DNA from: Pseudanabaena sp. PCC 7367
Lineage (GTDB): Bacteria; Cyanobacteriota; Cyanobacteriia; Pseudanabaenales; Pseudanabaenaceae
Direction of reading: 5' to 3'
Assembly (NCBI RefSeq): GCF_000317065.1
Contig: NC_019701.1
Span: 2,800,001 to 2,864,000 of the forward strand
DNA length: 64,000 nt
How positions within the stretch are numbered: the stretch's first letter is position 1; each line of letters begins with the position of its first letter. The position numbers and the translations under genes were made by a program. Below are positions 55,112-64,000 of this stretch, in pieces. The notes under the pieces are model-generated. The model was not told where the DNA came from. It saw only the letters and a list, made by a program, of their open reading frames with translations, and made no database searches.

Positions 55112-55541
55112 CTACCAATAAAGTCTTAAAGTATTCTTTCATTTTTTGATAAGAAATAATTTGCCCAGTCTCCGTGCTAGACCAAGGCAGTTCTTCGTAG
55201 GTCATGTTTTTCAATTTCCATGCCGAGAATTGCCCATATATCTTTTGGACATCTTCTAAAAGCTCAAGTACCTCTGGTTTAAAAACTTCGAGATTGAAAT
55301 CCTCTGGAGAAGGTAGAGGTTTGGAGTCATAAATCTTAAACTTTTGGTAAAGCTCAGGTATAACAGGGCCATGAACCCAGGCTTGGATTTCTTCAGAGAA
55401 CAACGGCTGCCCGAACATGGCCAGATGAAAGCCTTGAGCATAATAGACAAGTTTCTGTAGCTTTAAGTTGGAGATAAGGTCGCCAGCATCTTCATCAGCT
55501 TGGGAGAGAAAGAAATTAGCAACATCAAAACAGCTAATCAT
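55104..55541 (-). CDS. Panacea/SocA-type (DUF4065) antitoxin
   Basis: 145 residues. The first part ISCFDVANFFLSQADEDAGDLISNLKLQKLVYYAQGFHLAMFGQPLFSEEIQAWVHGPVIPELYQKF is the signature of the Panacea/SocA family, whose members act as antitoxins or as proteolysis adaptors. First gene of the two-gene operon with the putative toxin (8-bp overlap), so the antitoxin is translated first. It lacks HIP1 octamers and is probably laterally acquired. Confidence 0.88.
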   Translation of the reverse strand: MISCFDVANFFLSQADEDAGDLISNLKLQKLVYYAQGFHLAMFGQPLFSEEIQAWVHGPVIPELYQKFKIYDSKPLPSPEDFNLEVFKPEVLELLEDVQKIYGQFSAWKLKNMTYEELPWSSTETGQIISYQKMKEYFKTLLVDA

Positions 55542-55834
55542 GAATTGTGCCTTTAGGAAAAAGTTAAATTAACTTATCATGAATATTGTATCATTTATTA
55601 ATTAGCTAATAATCACTTCGTTGGTAGCGATCGCCACTGGGCTGAGCTAAATCTAGCTGCGATCGCTTTGATTTTGGTTATAATACTTGGGCAGTATGCT
55701 TTAATGACTTAATTGCAGTTGACTGAAATAGTTGGCTAGTAAATAGGCCGATCGCCCTAAAGCCAAGTGAATCGCTATAGAGCATCGATCGCCAGAATTG
55801 AAAGAGTATTAACTTTAGGTATTTTTAAGTAAAC

Positions 55835-56068
55835 ATGGCAAAGCGCTACGTCATCGATCCCCAGGAAGTAATCCATCGCGTTGAAGATTTGGTGGCTGCT
55901 TCCTCCAATCGCTACAAAATCACCGTCCAGGTGGCCAACCGTGCCAAGCACCGCCGCTATGAAGAAATTGAAGAATATGACGATCGCGCCATGAAGCCGA
56001 TTGTCCGCGCCGTGATTGAAATGTCCGATGAACTCACCCAGCCAGAAATCCTCAGCGACGAAGATTAG
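55835..56068 (+). CDS. rpoZ: RNA polymerase omega subunit
   Basis: 77 residues: [44 protein letters not shown] is the cyanobacterial omega subunit, which stabilises assembly of the beta' subunit. The acidic C-terminus is typical. The neighbour DUF1818 gene lies 51 bp downstream, an arrangement I know from several cyanobacteria. Confidence 0.95.
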   Translation: MAKRYVIDPQEVIHRVEDLVAASSNRYKITVQVANRAKHRRYEEIEEYDDRAMKPIVRAVIEMSDELTQPEILSDED

Positions 56069-56119
56069 TTGCTAATTATTGGGTTTGAGTAACAATTAAT
56101 AGTTATTAATTAGCGAGCT

Positions 56120-56506
56120 GTGACTTATTTTGCAAGTGGCGATCGCTGGCGCTTGGGCTATAATCCCTCGGCGCAGGTTTTCTGTGGCCTGGTGGGGGGC
56201 GATGGCTGGGCGATCGAGTTAACCAGGGCAGAGATCGCAGATTTTCTGAGGCTCAGCTTACAACTTGCCGCCACCATGATCGACATGGCAGCCGAGTTGG
56301 CCGATCAAGAAAAAATTACCTGCACCCTCGAATCGGAGCTAATCCTAGTAGAAACTAGTGGCTATGCCGATCGCTATGGTTTATATTTCCAACTGCAAAC
56401 CGGACGCAAGGCCGAAGGTTCCTGGTCAGCAGTAGATGTACCAGAGTTGTTAGGGGCGATCGCTGACTTGAATCAGGCCATGCAATCCCCCCAGGAAAAA
56501 GCCTAG
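56120..56506 (+). CDS. DUF1818 family protein
   Basis: 128 residues starting at GTG. Sequence features: GDRWRLGYNPSAQVFCGLVGGDGWAIELTRAEIADFLRLSLQLA and SGYADRYGLYFQLQTGRKAEGSW. It is a conserved cyanobacterial protein, probably soluble; function unknown. It follows rpoZ and its last 4 bp overlap the convergent MoxR gene. Confidence 0.9.
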   Translation: MTYFASGDRWRLGYNPSAQVFCGLVGGDGWAIELTRAEIADFLRLSLQLAATMIDMAAELADQEKITCTLESELILVETSGYADRYGLYFQLQTGRKAEGSWSAVDVPELLGAIADLNQAMQSPQEKA

Positions 56507-57441
56507 TTTACTTCAACCTCAGTCAAAATCCGCTTAATAATGCCCGTGGTCGATCGCCGCCCCGTCGGGATAATCCGATGCCCCAACACATAGGGAGCTA
56601 GATCCTTCACATCATCGGGAACCACATAATCAGCGGTGCGATTTCCGTCTACCATACTACGCAAAAAGGCCAAACTTTGGGCTGCCTTTTGCAGAGCCAC
56701 CGTGCCCCGTGGACTGGCTCCCAGGGTGATTTCACTATCATCACGGGTAGCCCGCACCAGATTCACAATATATTGATTGATCGCATCACTAACCTTCATT
56801 TCGCCGCAGCGTTTGCGCAGTTCTAGCACCTCTTCCGGCGTGATACATGGCTCTAGGCGGTCAGAACCAATTTCACCGGATTGCGATCGCTGCAACATTT
56901 GGATCTCTTCGGCCTCGCCGGGATAACCCAAGCTAAATGAGAGCGTGAAGCGATCGAGCTGGGCTTCTGGCAATGGGAAGGTGCCCTGATATTCGATCGG
57001 ATTCTGGGTGGCGATCGCAAAAAATGGCATTTCTACGGGGCGTGAAACCCCATCGATCGTGACCTGGGTTTCTTCCATTACCTCCAGCAACGCCGACTGG
57101 GTGCGAGGAGTAGCGCGATTGATTTCATCGGCCAGCAGAATGTTTGTAAAAACTGGCCCCGGCAGAAAACTAAACTCACCCGAACTAGGGTTCCAGATGT
57201 TAGTGCCTGTAATGTCAGTGGGCAAAAGGTCAGGTGTGCATTGGATGCGTTGAAATTTTCCGGCGATCGATGCAGCCAAAGACTTAGCCAGCAAAGTTTT
57301 CCCCACCCCTGGTACATCTTCAAGTAAGGCATGTCCCCCTGATAACAATGCCACCAACACCAATTCGATCGCTTCCTCTTTCCCCACGATCGCCTGCCTG
57401 AGGTTATCAACTAACTGCTTGACCTTCTTTTGCTTATCCAT
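56503..57441 (-). CDS. MoxR-family AAA+ ATPase
   Basis: 312 residues. Walker A is LEDVPGVGKTLLAKSLA, Walker B is LADEINRATPRTQSALLEVMEE, sensor 1 is AIATQNPIEYQGTFPLPEAQLDRF, and arginine fingers lie downstream. MoxR ATPases act as chaperones inserting cofactors or maturing protein complexes, often with a VWA-domain partner. No VWA gene is adjacent, so the client is unknown. Its start lies about 40 bp after ribF on the same strand; they may be co-transcribed. Confidence 0.95.
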   Translation of the reverse strand: MDKQKKVKQLVDNLRQAIVGKEEAIELVLVALLSGGHALLEDVPGVGKTLLAKSLAASIAGKFQRIQCTPDLLPTDITGTNIWNPSSGEFSFLPGPVFTNILLADEINRATPRTQSALLEVMEETQVTIDGVSRPVEMPFFAIATQNPIEYQGTFPLPEAQLDRFTLSFSLGYPGEAEEIQMLQRSQSGEIGSDRLEPCITPEEVLELRKRCGEMKVSDAINQYIVNLVRATRDDSEITLGASPRGTVALQKAAQSLAFLRSMVDGNRTADYVVPDDVKDLAPYVLGHRIIPTGRRSTTGIIKRILTEVEVN

Positions 57442-57478
57442 TACTTATCCATAAATGTATTTGCGCTCTGGTTTAAGA

Positions 57479-58804
57479 CTAGCCGCTAACCATACTTAAA
57501 TAATTGCAGTCATTAAGATAATTCTCAGCTTCGATATTTTGCAAAATTTGGCGTGCTGCCTCACAATCCGCCGCAATTTGCGCCTTAAGTTCATCTAAAG
57601 ATGGGAATTTCTGTTCTGGCCGCAGGAAATCAATCAAATTTACCTGCAATTGCTGGCCGTAAATATCACCACTCCAGTCTAATATGTGTACTTCCACTTT
57701 GCGCTGCATTTGTGCTGATTGGGAGTACGTGCGATCGCTGGGATCAGATTCCCCCTGCGGTTCAGGCTCAATATTTTGGTTACTAGTATTTTGGTCATCA
57801 GGGGCAGCGGCGTTAACCGGAGCTGTTTTATGCACCGTTGGCCGTACGCCAATATTCATCACTGCATCGTAGATTTGAGCAGGATTAGTTGGCTTTCGCT
57901 CTAAGATCGTTACAGTTACGGCATAGACCCCATTTCTGGGCAAAAGCTTACGGGCTGGTAAATTTAGATTAGCGGTAGGAAAACCGATTTTGCGCCCCAA
58001 TTGTGCCCCAGTTTCTACAGCACCGATCAAGGCATAGGGGCGACCCAGCAGATGATTAGCGAGCTTAATTTCGCCTTTATCTAGCGCTGCACGGATCACA
58101 GAACTGCTGATCCGAGTAGTTGGACTTACCGCTTCTGGTGGGTGATTGAGATTGCTCAATTGGTCTACTTTTTGCCCCGATCCAGAGCCGTTAGCAAAAT
58201 CTGGAGGCAACTCAAATTGCAAATCTGGTACGACACAAACACGATCGCCCCAAATTTTTTGGAGATCAACGACAGTGCCCTGCCGCTTGTGGCCAAAGCC
58301 AAAATCATGACCAACACTAATTTTTTGCACCCCCAACTGCTCAATCAAAATCTTCTGGATAAAATCAGCGGCACTGAGTTGGGCTAGCTCCTCGTCAAAG
58401 GGTAATAGCACTAATTGCGCGATCCCCATTTGCTCCAGGATCGCAATCTTTTCGGGCAGGGGGGTTAGTAGCGATCGCTGAGTTCCACTAAAAAATTCGC
58501 GCGGATGAGGAGCAAAGGTAACCACCGTAGGAATTAGATCCGGTTTGTCATGATTACCATTGCTTTTACCATTGCTGGCATTAGACTCAACCGTAAGCTT
58601 GAGTGGGGTAGCGATCGCAACTGGGCTAGTTGGCGCTAAGCGATCTAAATCATCTAAATGGCCAACCTTACCGGAAAGACTGTGGCATGATGCTGGCAGA
58701 ATTTGCGCGATCACTTGCTGATGCCCACGATGCAGGCCATCGAAATTACCCAGGGCGATCGCAGTGTGTTTGTGAGCTTGTGCTGGATTAGAAGTTACTA
58801 ACAA
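57479..58804 (-). CDS. ribF: bifunctional riboflavin kinase/FAD synthetase with inserted linkers
   Basis: RibF makes FMN then FAD from riboflavin. FAD-synthetase motifs: AIALGNFDGLHRGHQQVI (HIGH-like), VTFAPHPREFF, and VGHDFGFGHKRQGT. The riboflavin-kinase C-domain has GRPYALIGAVETGAQLGRKIGFPTANL and NIGVRPT. 441 residues, about 130 more than typical; the extra length is low-complexity insertions (about 30-85, 208-230 and 325-365). These lie in loops, so the protein should be active. Confidence 0.94.
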   Translation of the reverse strand: MLVTSNPAQAHKHTAIALGNFDGLHRGHQQVIAQILPASCHSLSGKVGHLDDLDRLAPTSPVAIATPLKLTVESNASNGKSNGNHDKPDLIPTVVTFAPHPREFFSGTQRSLLTPLPEKIAILEQMGIAQLVLLPFDEELAQLSAADFIQKILIEQLGVQKISVGHDFGFGHKRQGTVVDLQKIWGDRVCVVPDLQFELPPDFANGSGSGQKVDQLSNLNHPPEAVSPTTRISSSVIRAALDKGEIKLANHLLGRPYALIGAVETGAQLGRKIGFPTANLNLPARKLLPRNGVYAVTVTILERKPTNPAQIYDAVMNIGVRPTVHKTAPVNAAAPDDQNTSNQNIEPEPQGESDPSDRTYSQSAQMQRKVEVHILDWSGDIYGQQLQVNLIDFLRPEQKFPSLDELKAQIAADCEAARQILQNIEAENYLNDCNYLSMVSG

Positions 58805-59506
58805 CCTTTAGATTCTGAAACGCTGGTCAACTCAAATATTACCAATTATTACAAGAATTGCTACCAGTTTAGCTAATTTAATCGCAAACATTAATCGCAA
58901 ACCGAAAAGTTAGATCATAAATTCTGGGCAATGGGAACCCAACCGGGATTTTTGGCATCTATGCTTTGGATTATCTCTGGAACAATCTGGATCAATCTCG
59001 ATCGCACTACTGTATATGTATATTCCTGCCTACCCATTGCAGTTGCATTTGCAGTTGAATTTATCGATCATCTATTGCTCATCTGGCTCCATGAGCCGAT
59101 CGCCGATCTTAGTTAATCACAATTAATCACAAACTTGCCTAATTAAGCCAATGCCAATTAACATAATCAGGATTTATCTAGATTGGTGATCGAGAATTCC
59201 TGAGGATTGGGCAAGTTAAACAGGAGCAAATGATGATGAGATATTGACAATGCGATCGCTCCCAGACTGGCAATAGTAATATCAATTAGAATCAATCAAA
59301 ACAAAGTGATGGTGGATCGGCATTCCGAAGCACTAGTGACTAGTAAAAGGATTAGCAAGTTGACTAGCAATAGGGCCAATCACCTTACCAAAGCCATCCT
59401 GCATCACCGGCAAGCGCCTGAACGGCAAAATAATAGTTTAGGCAAATGAACACGCACTCTACCTTAGGCATGAGAATTTACTTGTGCTGCTGGGCTTAAA
59501 GAAAGT
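58805..59506. other. intergenic with weak open frames
   Basis: About 700 bp. A 61-codon frame (58931-59116, hydrophobic) and a 46-codon frame (59307-59447) exist on the plus strand. Neither has a ribosome-binding site or homology I recognise, so I do not call them genes. A tandem GCAGTTGCATTT is present near 59040. Confidence 0.35.
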
Positions 59507-61213
59507 ATGACAGACGAATTAACCAATCCAAGCAGTTCTGATCAGCCACGTCAGCCAAGCGATCGCCCGCAAAAATCTGATCCCAATCTTCTCAATCCTC
59601 CTAATCTTCCTAATCAACCTGAGGCGGAATTAGCGACACCGCGATCGGCATCATTAGAATCAGCCCAGCAACCAAATCCATTAAATCCATTAGAGGAGTC
59701 TGATTCAGACCTTCAGCCTGAGGCAGATCAAGCGCAACAATCACCAGACCAGTTAACGGCGGCAGAGACTCAATCCCCAAGTCGCAAACGGGGTGGAGTA
59801 GAGTTCTTGGGGTTTCGGCTGATTGGCTATGGCATCTTAGCGCTAGCGGTATTAGACATTGGTCATGCTGCCTTCCCGCTCCGGTTTATGAATCCAGCCT
59901 GGGAGCTAGAAGTAATCGAAGCACTGGCCGCACGAGTACCCATGTTTTTTGTGGGGCTGATTATGGTGCTCTATCAAAAGCGATCGCCCGGTCGCAGGTT
60001 ATTACAGCGTCTCCTATCCAAAGCCCTGGGTTGGGGCATAATTGGCTTAGCTTGTTTGTATCTATTAACTATTCCTTTATCAATCTCTAATTCCCTGCGC
60101 CAGGATAATGCCTATTACAACCTGATTAAGTCTCAGCTATTGCAAATTAACACCAGAACCCAGCAATTGCAGGAGGATCTTGAGCAGGCCAGCGATCGAG
60201 ACATTAATAATTTGCTCAACCAGGTAGAAGACCCAGAGCTACTTGGTGGTGCTAATACGCCTGATTTATTTAGATCCCAAGCATCTGAACAATTGCAACA
60301 GTTCGATCAAGAGGTAGAAGAACAGGCGCTTAGTTCAATTCGCCAGCAAAGGATTGATAATATCAAAAATAGCCTCAGGCTAGTCTTTGGTGGTCTAGTT
60401 GCTGGAGTTGTGCTCTTGAGAATTAGATTGAGCGCAATTCCCAAAGTTAGCGGGAAGGGGCAAACCGAAAAAGATATCCGATCGCTGAATTTGGTTAGGC
60501 TACCGGGCTATAGCTTACTACTCCTAGGTTTTGTCAACTATTTCATTACCTTGATGCCCCCACAAATAACCAATCCCAGTTGGGGCATCTTTTCAAGCAG
60601 TTATGTGGCTGAGCTAGCCCCAATTCCGATCATTGGTTTGGCTTTGGTTTTTTATCGCAGTACCCAAGGTCGAAGGCAGACCGAGCGAACCGTCCTGAAA
60701 ATTCTTTCCTGGGCTAGCCTGGTTACGGCGATTCTATTTATTCTCCTGGTGCCATTGGTGGTTGTTTATTCGGTGCAACAGCGATCTCAAACTAATACTC
60801 AACTGGAAACCCAGGTTGAACAATTAACCGTCCAAAATCGGCAACTGCGCAATCGAATTGAAAATTCTACCACCCAGGAGATCGCCCTTCTAATTGAGCG
60901 GCAGACCCTCAGAGGAGCACCACCAGCCAGCCAAGATCCCGAAAAGCTCAGAATTCTTGCCCTTAGCGATCTAGATCAGCGAGAACAAAACATTCAACTG
61001 GAAATGACATCAATAAAAAAGCAGCAAAGCCAATTCTTGCTGGGAAATTTCGTTAAGCGCCTAAGTGAAGCGATCGTAATGAGTTGTTTGTTCATATATA
61101 TCTGGAATGCCACAGCCTGGGCCAGGGCGGCCAAATATGGTGTGATCGCCCGCCGTCGTCGCCGTCCTAAAGGGGGGAAAAGCGGCAAGGGCAGAACCAG
61201 ACGCAGAAAATAA
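59507..61213 (+). CDS. HpsJ-like membrane protein with internal duplication
   Basis: 568 residues. A disordered, Q/P/S-rich N-terminus (1-95), then two similar halves. Each begins with a hydrophobic segment leading into an N-P-x-W patch, two further TM helices and a coiled coil: LGFRLIGYGILALAVLDIG...NPAWELEV...LEQ (about 100-250) and VRLPGYSLLLLGFVNYF...NPSWGIFS...QLRNRIE (about 335-480). The final TM is followed by an Arg/Lys-rich tail (RRRRRPKGGKSGKGRTRRRK). The general plan fits HpsJ, linked with polysaccharide secretion in filamentous cyanobacteria. The name is an inference. Confidence 0.7.
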   Translation: MTDELTNPSSSDQPRQPSDRPQKSDPNLLNPPNLPNQPEAELATPRSASLESAQQPNPLNPLEESDSDLQPEADQAQQSPDQLTAAETQSPSRKRGGVEFLGFRLIGYGILALAVLDIGHAAFPLRFMNPAWELEVIEALAARVPMFFVGLIMVLYQKRSPGRRLLQRLLSKALGWGIIGLACLYLLTIPLSISNSLRQDNAYYNLIKSQLLQINTRTQQLQEDLEQASDRDINNLLNQVEDPELLGGANTPDLFRSQASEQLQQFDQEVEEQALSSIRQQRIDNIKNSLRLVFGGLVAGVVLLRIRLSAIPKVSGKGQTEKDIRSLNLVRLPGYSLLLLGFVNYFITLMPPQITNPSWGIFSSSYVAELAPIPIIGLALVFYRSTQGRRQTERTVLKILSWASLVTAILFILLVPLVVVYSVQQRSQTNTQLETQVEQLTVQNRQLRNRIENSTTQEIALLIERQTLRGAPPASQDPEKLRILALSDLDQREQNIQLEMTSIKKQQSQFLLGNFVKRLSEAIVMSCLFIYIWNATAWARAAKYGVIARRRRRPKGGKSGKGRTRRRK

Positions 61214-61263
61214 TCCCCCAATGGACTCGATTGGTGAGTAGCGAAGCTAACTAACTAACTTAA

Positions 61264-61848
61264 CTACTCAGCAGGAGTGGCCGCCGCCGTTGGTGTCCGG
61301 CCAGCACGCACATTAACCGCTAAGGGAGCTGTGTCCGTAATCATAACCTGACCATCTTCAAGGGGAATATCGCCAACCCGAATACCTTTACCAACATCCA
61401 GATGACTAATATGGATGTCGATCTTTTCTGGCACATTATTAGGTGGGCATGAGACCTTGACTTCTTTGATCAAAATATCCAAAACGCCACCAACCTTAAT
61501 CCCCTTTGGTGTACCAATAAAGTTAAGGGGCACATCCAGGTCTACTGCTTTCTGGGATTCGATCGCAAAAAAGCTGAGATGAAATACCTGACGACGGAAA
61601 GGATGGGTTTGCACTTCTCTGAGCACCGTAACGCCATCAAATTCACTATCGGCAATATTTAACTTGATTAAAGTGTTGTTCACTTTGGCATGACGCATCA
61701 AGTAATCAACATCTTTCTTGGCGACCACGATCGAGGTGGACTGATTACCCAGATGGCCATAAACCGTGCCAGGTATTTGCCCATCACGGCGCAGGGCACG
61801 GGTTTTACTATTCTCAGGACGAATTGTGCAATCTAAGTTCATTTTCAT
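61264..61848 (-). CDS. rplY: 50S ribosomal protein L25 (general stress Ctc form)
   Basis: 194 residues: the N-terminal L25 domain that binds 5S rRNA, followed by the Ctc-type beta domain (GGVLDILIKEVKVSCPPNNVPEKIDIHISHLDVGKGIRVGDI). Sequence near the start: ENSKTRALRRDGQIPGTVYG. The tail is Ala/Thr-rich. Adjacent to purA, an order common in cyanobacteria. Two in-frame ATGs lie at 61848 and 61842; either could start. Confidence 0.95.
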   Translation of the reverse strand: MKMNLDCTIRPENSKTRALRRDGQIPGTVYGHLGNQSTSIVVAKKDVDYLMRHAKVNNTLIKLNIADSEFDGVTVLREVQTHPFRRQVFHLSFFAIESQKAVDLDVPLNFIGTPKGIKVGGVLDILIKEVKVSCPPNNVPEKIDIHISHLDVGKGIRVGDIPLEDGQVMITDTAPLAVNVRAGRTPTAAATPAE

Positions 61849-62288
61849 GGCTTGTTTCCGCTCGCTTTATTTTACTAAGTAATACTAACTAGGTTTAACT
61901 GAAAAACTTTTGGCCAGTGGGTGAGTAAGTTAAGTGGTGGTAGCTGATCTACCCTATTCGGCGCATCCTGGCGATCGCCTCAATCACAAACTAGCAACTT
62001 TAGATTAACTAGATAGGGCAATTGACCGATTAGCTTTTAGTGCTGTTGAGCCCTTTGATTGCAATTTTGATCAATCAAGGTTGCAACTGCCTGCTAAGCA
62101 AGACGTATTTAACCCAGGCTGGATTTAAATGATTTAAATGATCCATAGCCGCTCATATCCTTGGTCTGTTTTGCAACCAGGTCTTAGATTCTATACCCAA
62201 CTACTGACAGATCGCTCAGATCGCTAGAATATTTAACTCTAAAGCAGCTCAAGGCTGAAGTTAATTATTGTCTTCATCAAGCTAAGCA
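61849..62288. other. intergenic between purA and rplY
   Basis: About 440 bp between two genes on the same strand. No gene or clear terminator seen. A short tandem TTTAAATGA is present near 62125-62142. Confidence 0.4.
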
Positions 62289-63602
62289 TTAAGCACTGAG
62301 CAACCCCCGCTTCGGACCATGAATGGGATCCTCTACGATTATAGTTTGGCCACGCTGAGCCCCGATTGAAATAATCGCAATTGGGGTTTCGAGCAAATCC
62401 GCAATAAATTGCAAATAAGCCCTAGCTGCCTTGGGCAAATCGGCAAATTGCTTACATTCCTTGGTGGAAGTACGCCAACCGGGCAAGGTTTCATAGATTG
62501 GTTTGGCACGGCCGAAGCTGCGTGAATCGCAAGGGAAATCTTGGATTACCTCGCCGTCTAGCTCGTAGGCAATACAAACCTTGATCTCACTGAGTTCATC
62601 TAAAACATCCAGCTTGGTGATCGCCAGACAATCGAGACCATTGATCCGCACCGCATAGCGACCAATTACACCATCAAACCAACCGCAACGCCGTTTGCGA
62701 CCCGTAGTAGTACCAAATTCTGCACCCCGATCGCCCAAATGGTTACCGGCATCATCCAACAACTCGGTGGGAAATGGCCCCTCACCGACTCGCGTGGTAT
62801 AGGCCTTGGCCACACCAATAATGCGATCGATTTGGGTTGGCCCCACCCCCGCACCAATACAAGCACCACCAGCAACGGGATTAGAGGAGGTAACATAGGG
62901 ATAGGTGCCATGATCGAGATCTAGCAATGTCCCCTGCGCACCCTCGAATAGGATATTCCGCCTTTTCTTGATTGCTTCATCAATTTTCAGCGAAGCATCC
63001 ACCACGTAGGGGCGTAACTGCTCAGCGTAGTCGATATACTGCTTAATTACAGTATCAGCGTTGAGGGGTTCTTTTTCATACAATCGCTCCAGGACAAAGT
63101 TTTTATATTCGATCGCCCATTGCAATCGCTTTACCCGCGTCTCTTTGTCCATCAAATCGACAATCCGAATCCCAACCCGCTCGGATTTGTCACAGTAAGT
63201 AGGGCCAATCCCCTTGCCAGTAGTACCAATTTTATGCTCGGCGCGACGGTCTTCCGCAGCCCGATCGATCAACTGGTGGTAAGGCATGGTGACATGGGCA
63301 GTCTCGGCAATGAACAGATTCTGAGTCTTTACCCCAATCTGCTTAAGTTGCTCAATCTCCGCCAACAGGGTCTGCGGTTCGATTACCGTGCCGCTGCCAA
63401 TAATGCAGTCAGTTTCTGGGTACAAAATCCCCGATGGAATCAAATGCAGCTTAAAGGTGTCATCACCCACGACAACGGTGTGCCCAGCATTGACCCCGCC
63501 TTGATAGCGCACCACAACATCGGCAGAACGACTAAGCAAATCAGTGATTTTACCCTTACCCTCGTCGCCCCACTGGGTGCCAATAACAATTACGTTAGCC
63601 AA
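62289..63602 (-). CDS. purA: adenylosuccinate synthetase
   Basis: PurA couples IMP, aspartate and GTP to adenylosuccinate in AMP synthesis. 437 residues with the P-loop [17 protein letters not shown] (8-24), [47 protein letters not shown], and the Asp-binding loop [14 protein letters not shown]. All catalytic residues are intact. Start [17 protein letters not shown] fits the family. Confidence 0.98.
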   Translation of the reverse strand: MANVIVIGTQWGDEGKGKITDLLSRSADVVVRYQGGVNAGHTVVVGDDTFKLHLIPSGILYPETDCIIGSGTVIEPQTLLAEIEQLKQIGVKTQNLFIAETAHVTMPYHQLIDRAAEDRRAEHKIGTTGKGIGPTYCDKSERVGIRIVDLMDKETRVKRLQWAIEYKNFVLERLYEKEPLNADTVIKQYIDYAEQLRPYVVDASLKIDEAIKKRRNILFEGAQGTLLDLDHGTYPYVTSSNPVAGGACIGAGVGPTQIDRIIGVAKAYTTRVGEGPFPTELLDDAGNHLGDRGAEFGTTTGRKRRCGWFDGVIGRYAVRINGLDCLAITKLDVLDELSEIKVCIAYELDGEVIQDFPCDSRSFGRAKPIYETLPGWRTSTKECKQFADLPKAARAYLQFIADLLETPIAIISIGAQRGQTIIVEDPIHGPKRGLLSA

Positions 63603-63720
63603 GAGCCTATCTAATTAATAACAATAACTCACGAACGTATAATGTTAGCAAATCGGGGTGCGCTTGTCACCATAACTCAGCAATTTGTATATGATTGAAT
63701 ATTTTGAGTTAAATCAAGAG

Positions 63721-63999
63721 CTAATAGAAATCATGGGGGCGGCGAGGCGATCGCCTGGGATTCGATTTATTATTCCGGGTTGAACGGCGGCGGGGTGCCC
63801 CATAATCTGCCTGGTCGCTCTGGCTATAGCGATTTTGATTGCCTCTAGGATCGCGGCGATCGCCCTGGTCATAAGGATCATACTGGCTAGATCGATCGTC
63901 ATAGTCTGGATTCTCAGCATCAGGCTGGTCATCGTATGGATCGTTGTATGGATCATTGTATGGATCTGGATTACGGGCATCGTAGCGCTCATCATAGTC
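63721..63999 (-). CDS. partial: C-terminus of an acidic/Arg-rich low-complexity protein (runs off the window)
   Basis: The reading frame enters from beyond base 64000 and ends at TAG (63721-63723). The visible 92 residues are hydrophilic with a repeat NDPY/DDPY pattern (NPDPYNDPYNDPYDD), acidic-tyrosine stretches and an Arg-rich end (RRRSTRNNKSNPRRSPRRPHDFY). It looks like a disordered, basic tail of a larger protein. The different frame with many Met/Ile residues that also opens here (63714-63995) is a shadow. No function is proposed. Confidence 0.65.
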   Translation of the reverse strand, partial: DYDERYDARNPDPYNDPYNDPYDDQPDAENPDYDDRSSQYDPYDQGDRRDPRGNQNRYSQSDQADYGAPRRRSTRNNKSNPRRSPRRPHDFY

Positions 64000-64000
64000 C

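Noticed and set aside
59307-59447. A 46-codon plus-strand frame before the HpsJ-like gene
   Set aside because: No ribosome-binding site, no hydrophobic or conserved pattern, and frames of similar length exist on the opposite strand.
63714-63995. A Met/Ile-rich minus-strand frame with repeated IHT
   Set aside because: The repeat is a frame-shifted reading of the NDPY repeat of the true gene in the neighbouring frame, whose stop is at 63721.

Overview
The window is cyanobacterial chromosome. The octamer GCGATCGC (HIP1) recurs through most of the core genes, and several genes are cyanobacterial markers: petN (29 aa, cytochrome b6f), an NblS/Hik33-type kinase, rpoZ followed by a DUF1818 gene, an acyl-lipid desaturase with three His boxes, an HpsJ-like protein and a TMEM14 protein. 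Many conserved enzymes carry Q/N/S/D-rich insertions, which fits a filamentous Pseudanabaena/Leptolyngbya-like lineage, but the genus is an inference.

Layout. 0.4-4.7 kb: thrB, gloA, a ProA paralogue that lacks the catalytic cysteine, and a zinc-ribbon membrane protein. 4.8-8.5 kb: tRNA-Leu, a TetR regulator fused to a degenerate tyrosine-recombinase domain, two palindromic candidate operators, the divergent desC, and a GNAT. 8.7-9.9 kb: two paralogous ~50-aa membrane proteins flank a membrane-anchored GUN4-like protein. 10-16 kb: a sorting-signal fragment, tRNA-Val, a TauD-type dioxygenase, an MFS carrier fused to two extracytoplasmic sensor segments, and a P-loop protein. 17-21.6 kb: a Lys20-type homocitrate synthase, a TMEM14 protein, a LysM/M23 hydrolase and an inositol-phosphatase-family enzyme. 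21.7-25.9 kb is an accessory island: a PRTase-CE gene plus a NADAR-wHTH gene (candidate defence module), a flavodoxin-like protein and an IS630-type element. 25.9-33.4 kb: mreBCD, SRPBCC, TatD, and two cell-envelope or membrane proteins of unknown function. 33.9-43.9 kb: NblS-like kinase, petN, an exported protein, spsF plus an ABC exporter, a hybrid kinase, tRNA-Arg and a sterol-desaturase-family protein. 44-46 kb: a ParA-like ATPase overlapping a HEPN protein (second accessory module). 46-54.7 kb: a large hybrid kinase, a VanX-like dipeptidase, murA, folK, nadC. 54.7-55.5 kb: a Panacea/SocA-type toxin-antitoxin pair. 55.8-64 kb: rpoZ, DUF1818, a MoxR ATPase, ribF, an HpsJ-like protein, rplY, purA, and the 3' end of an acidic/arginine-rich protein.

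The housekeeping part supplies envelope growth (mreBCD, murA, M23, VanX), cofactors (nadC, folK, ribF), amino acids (thrB) and light/stress signalling (NblS). Three compact two-gene modules (21.7-23.6, 44.1-45.9 and 54.7-55.5 kb) contain no full HIP1 octamer, unlike their neighbours, and look horizontally acquired. The PRTase-CE/NADAR-wHTH pair is the strongest candidate for a little-described system. The TetR-pseudo-recombinase fusion beside desC and the twin micro-proteins around the GUN4-like gene are the next most unusual items. All calls come from reading the sequence; no database search was run.
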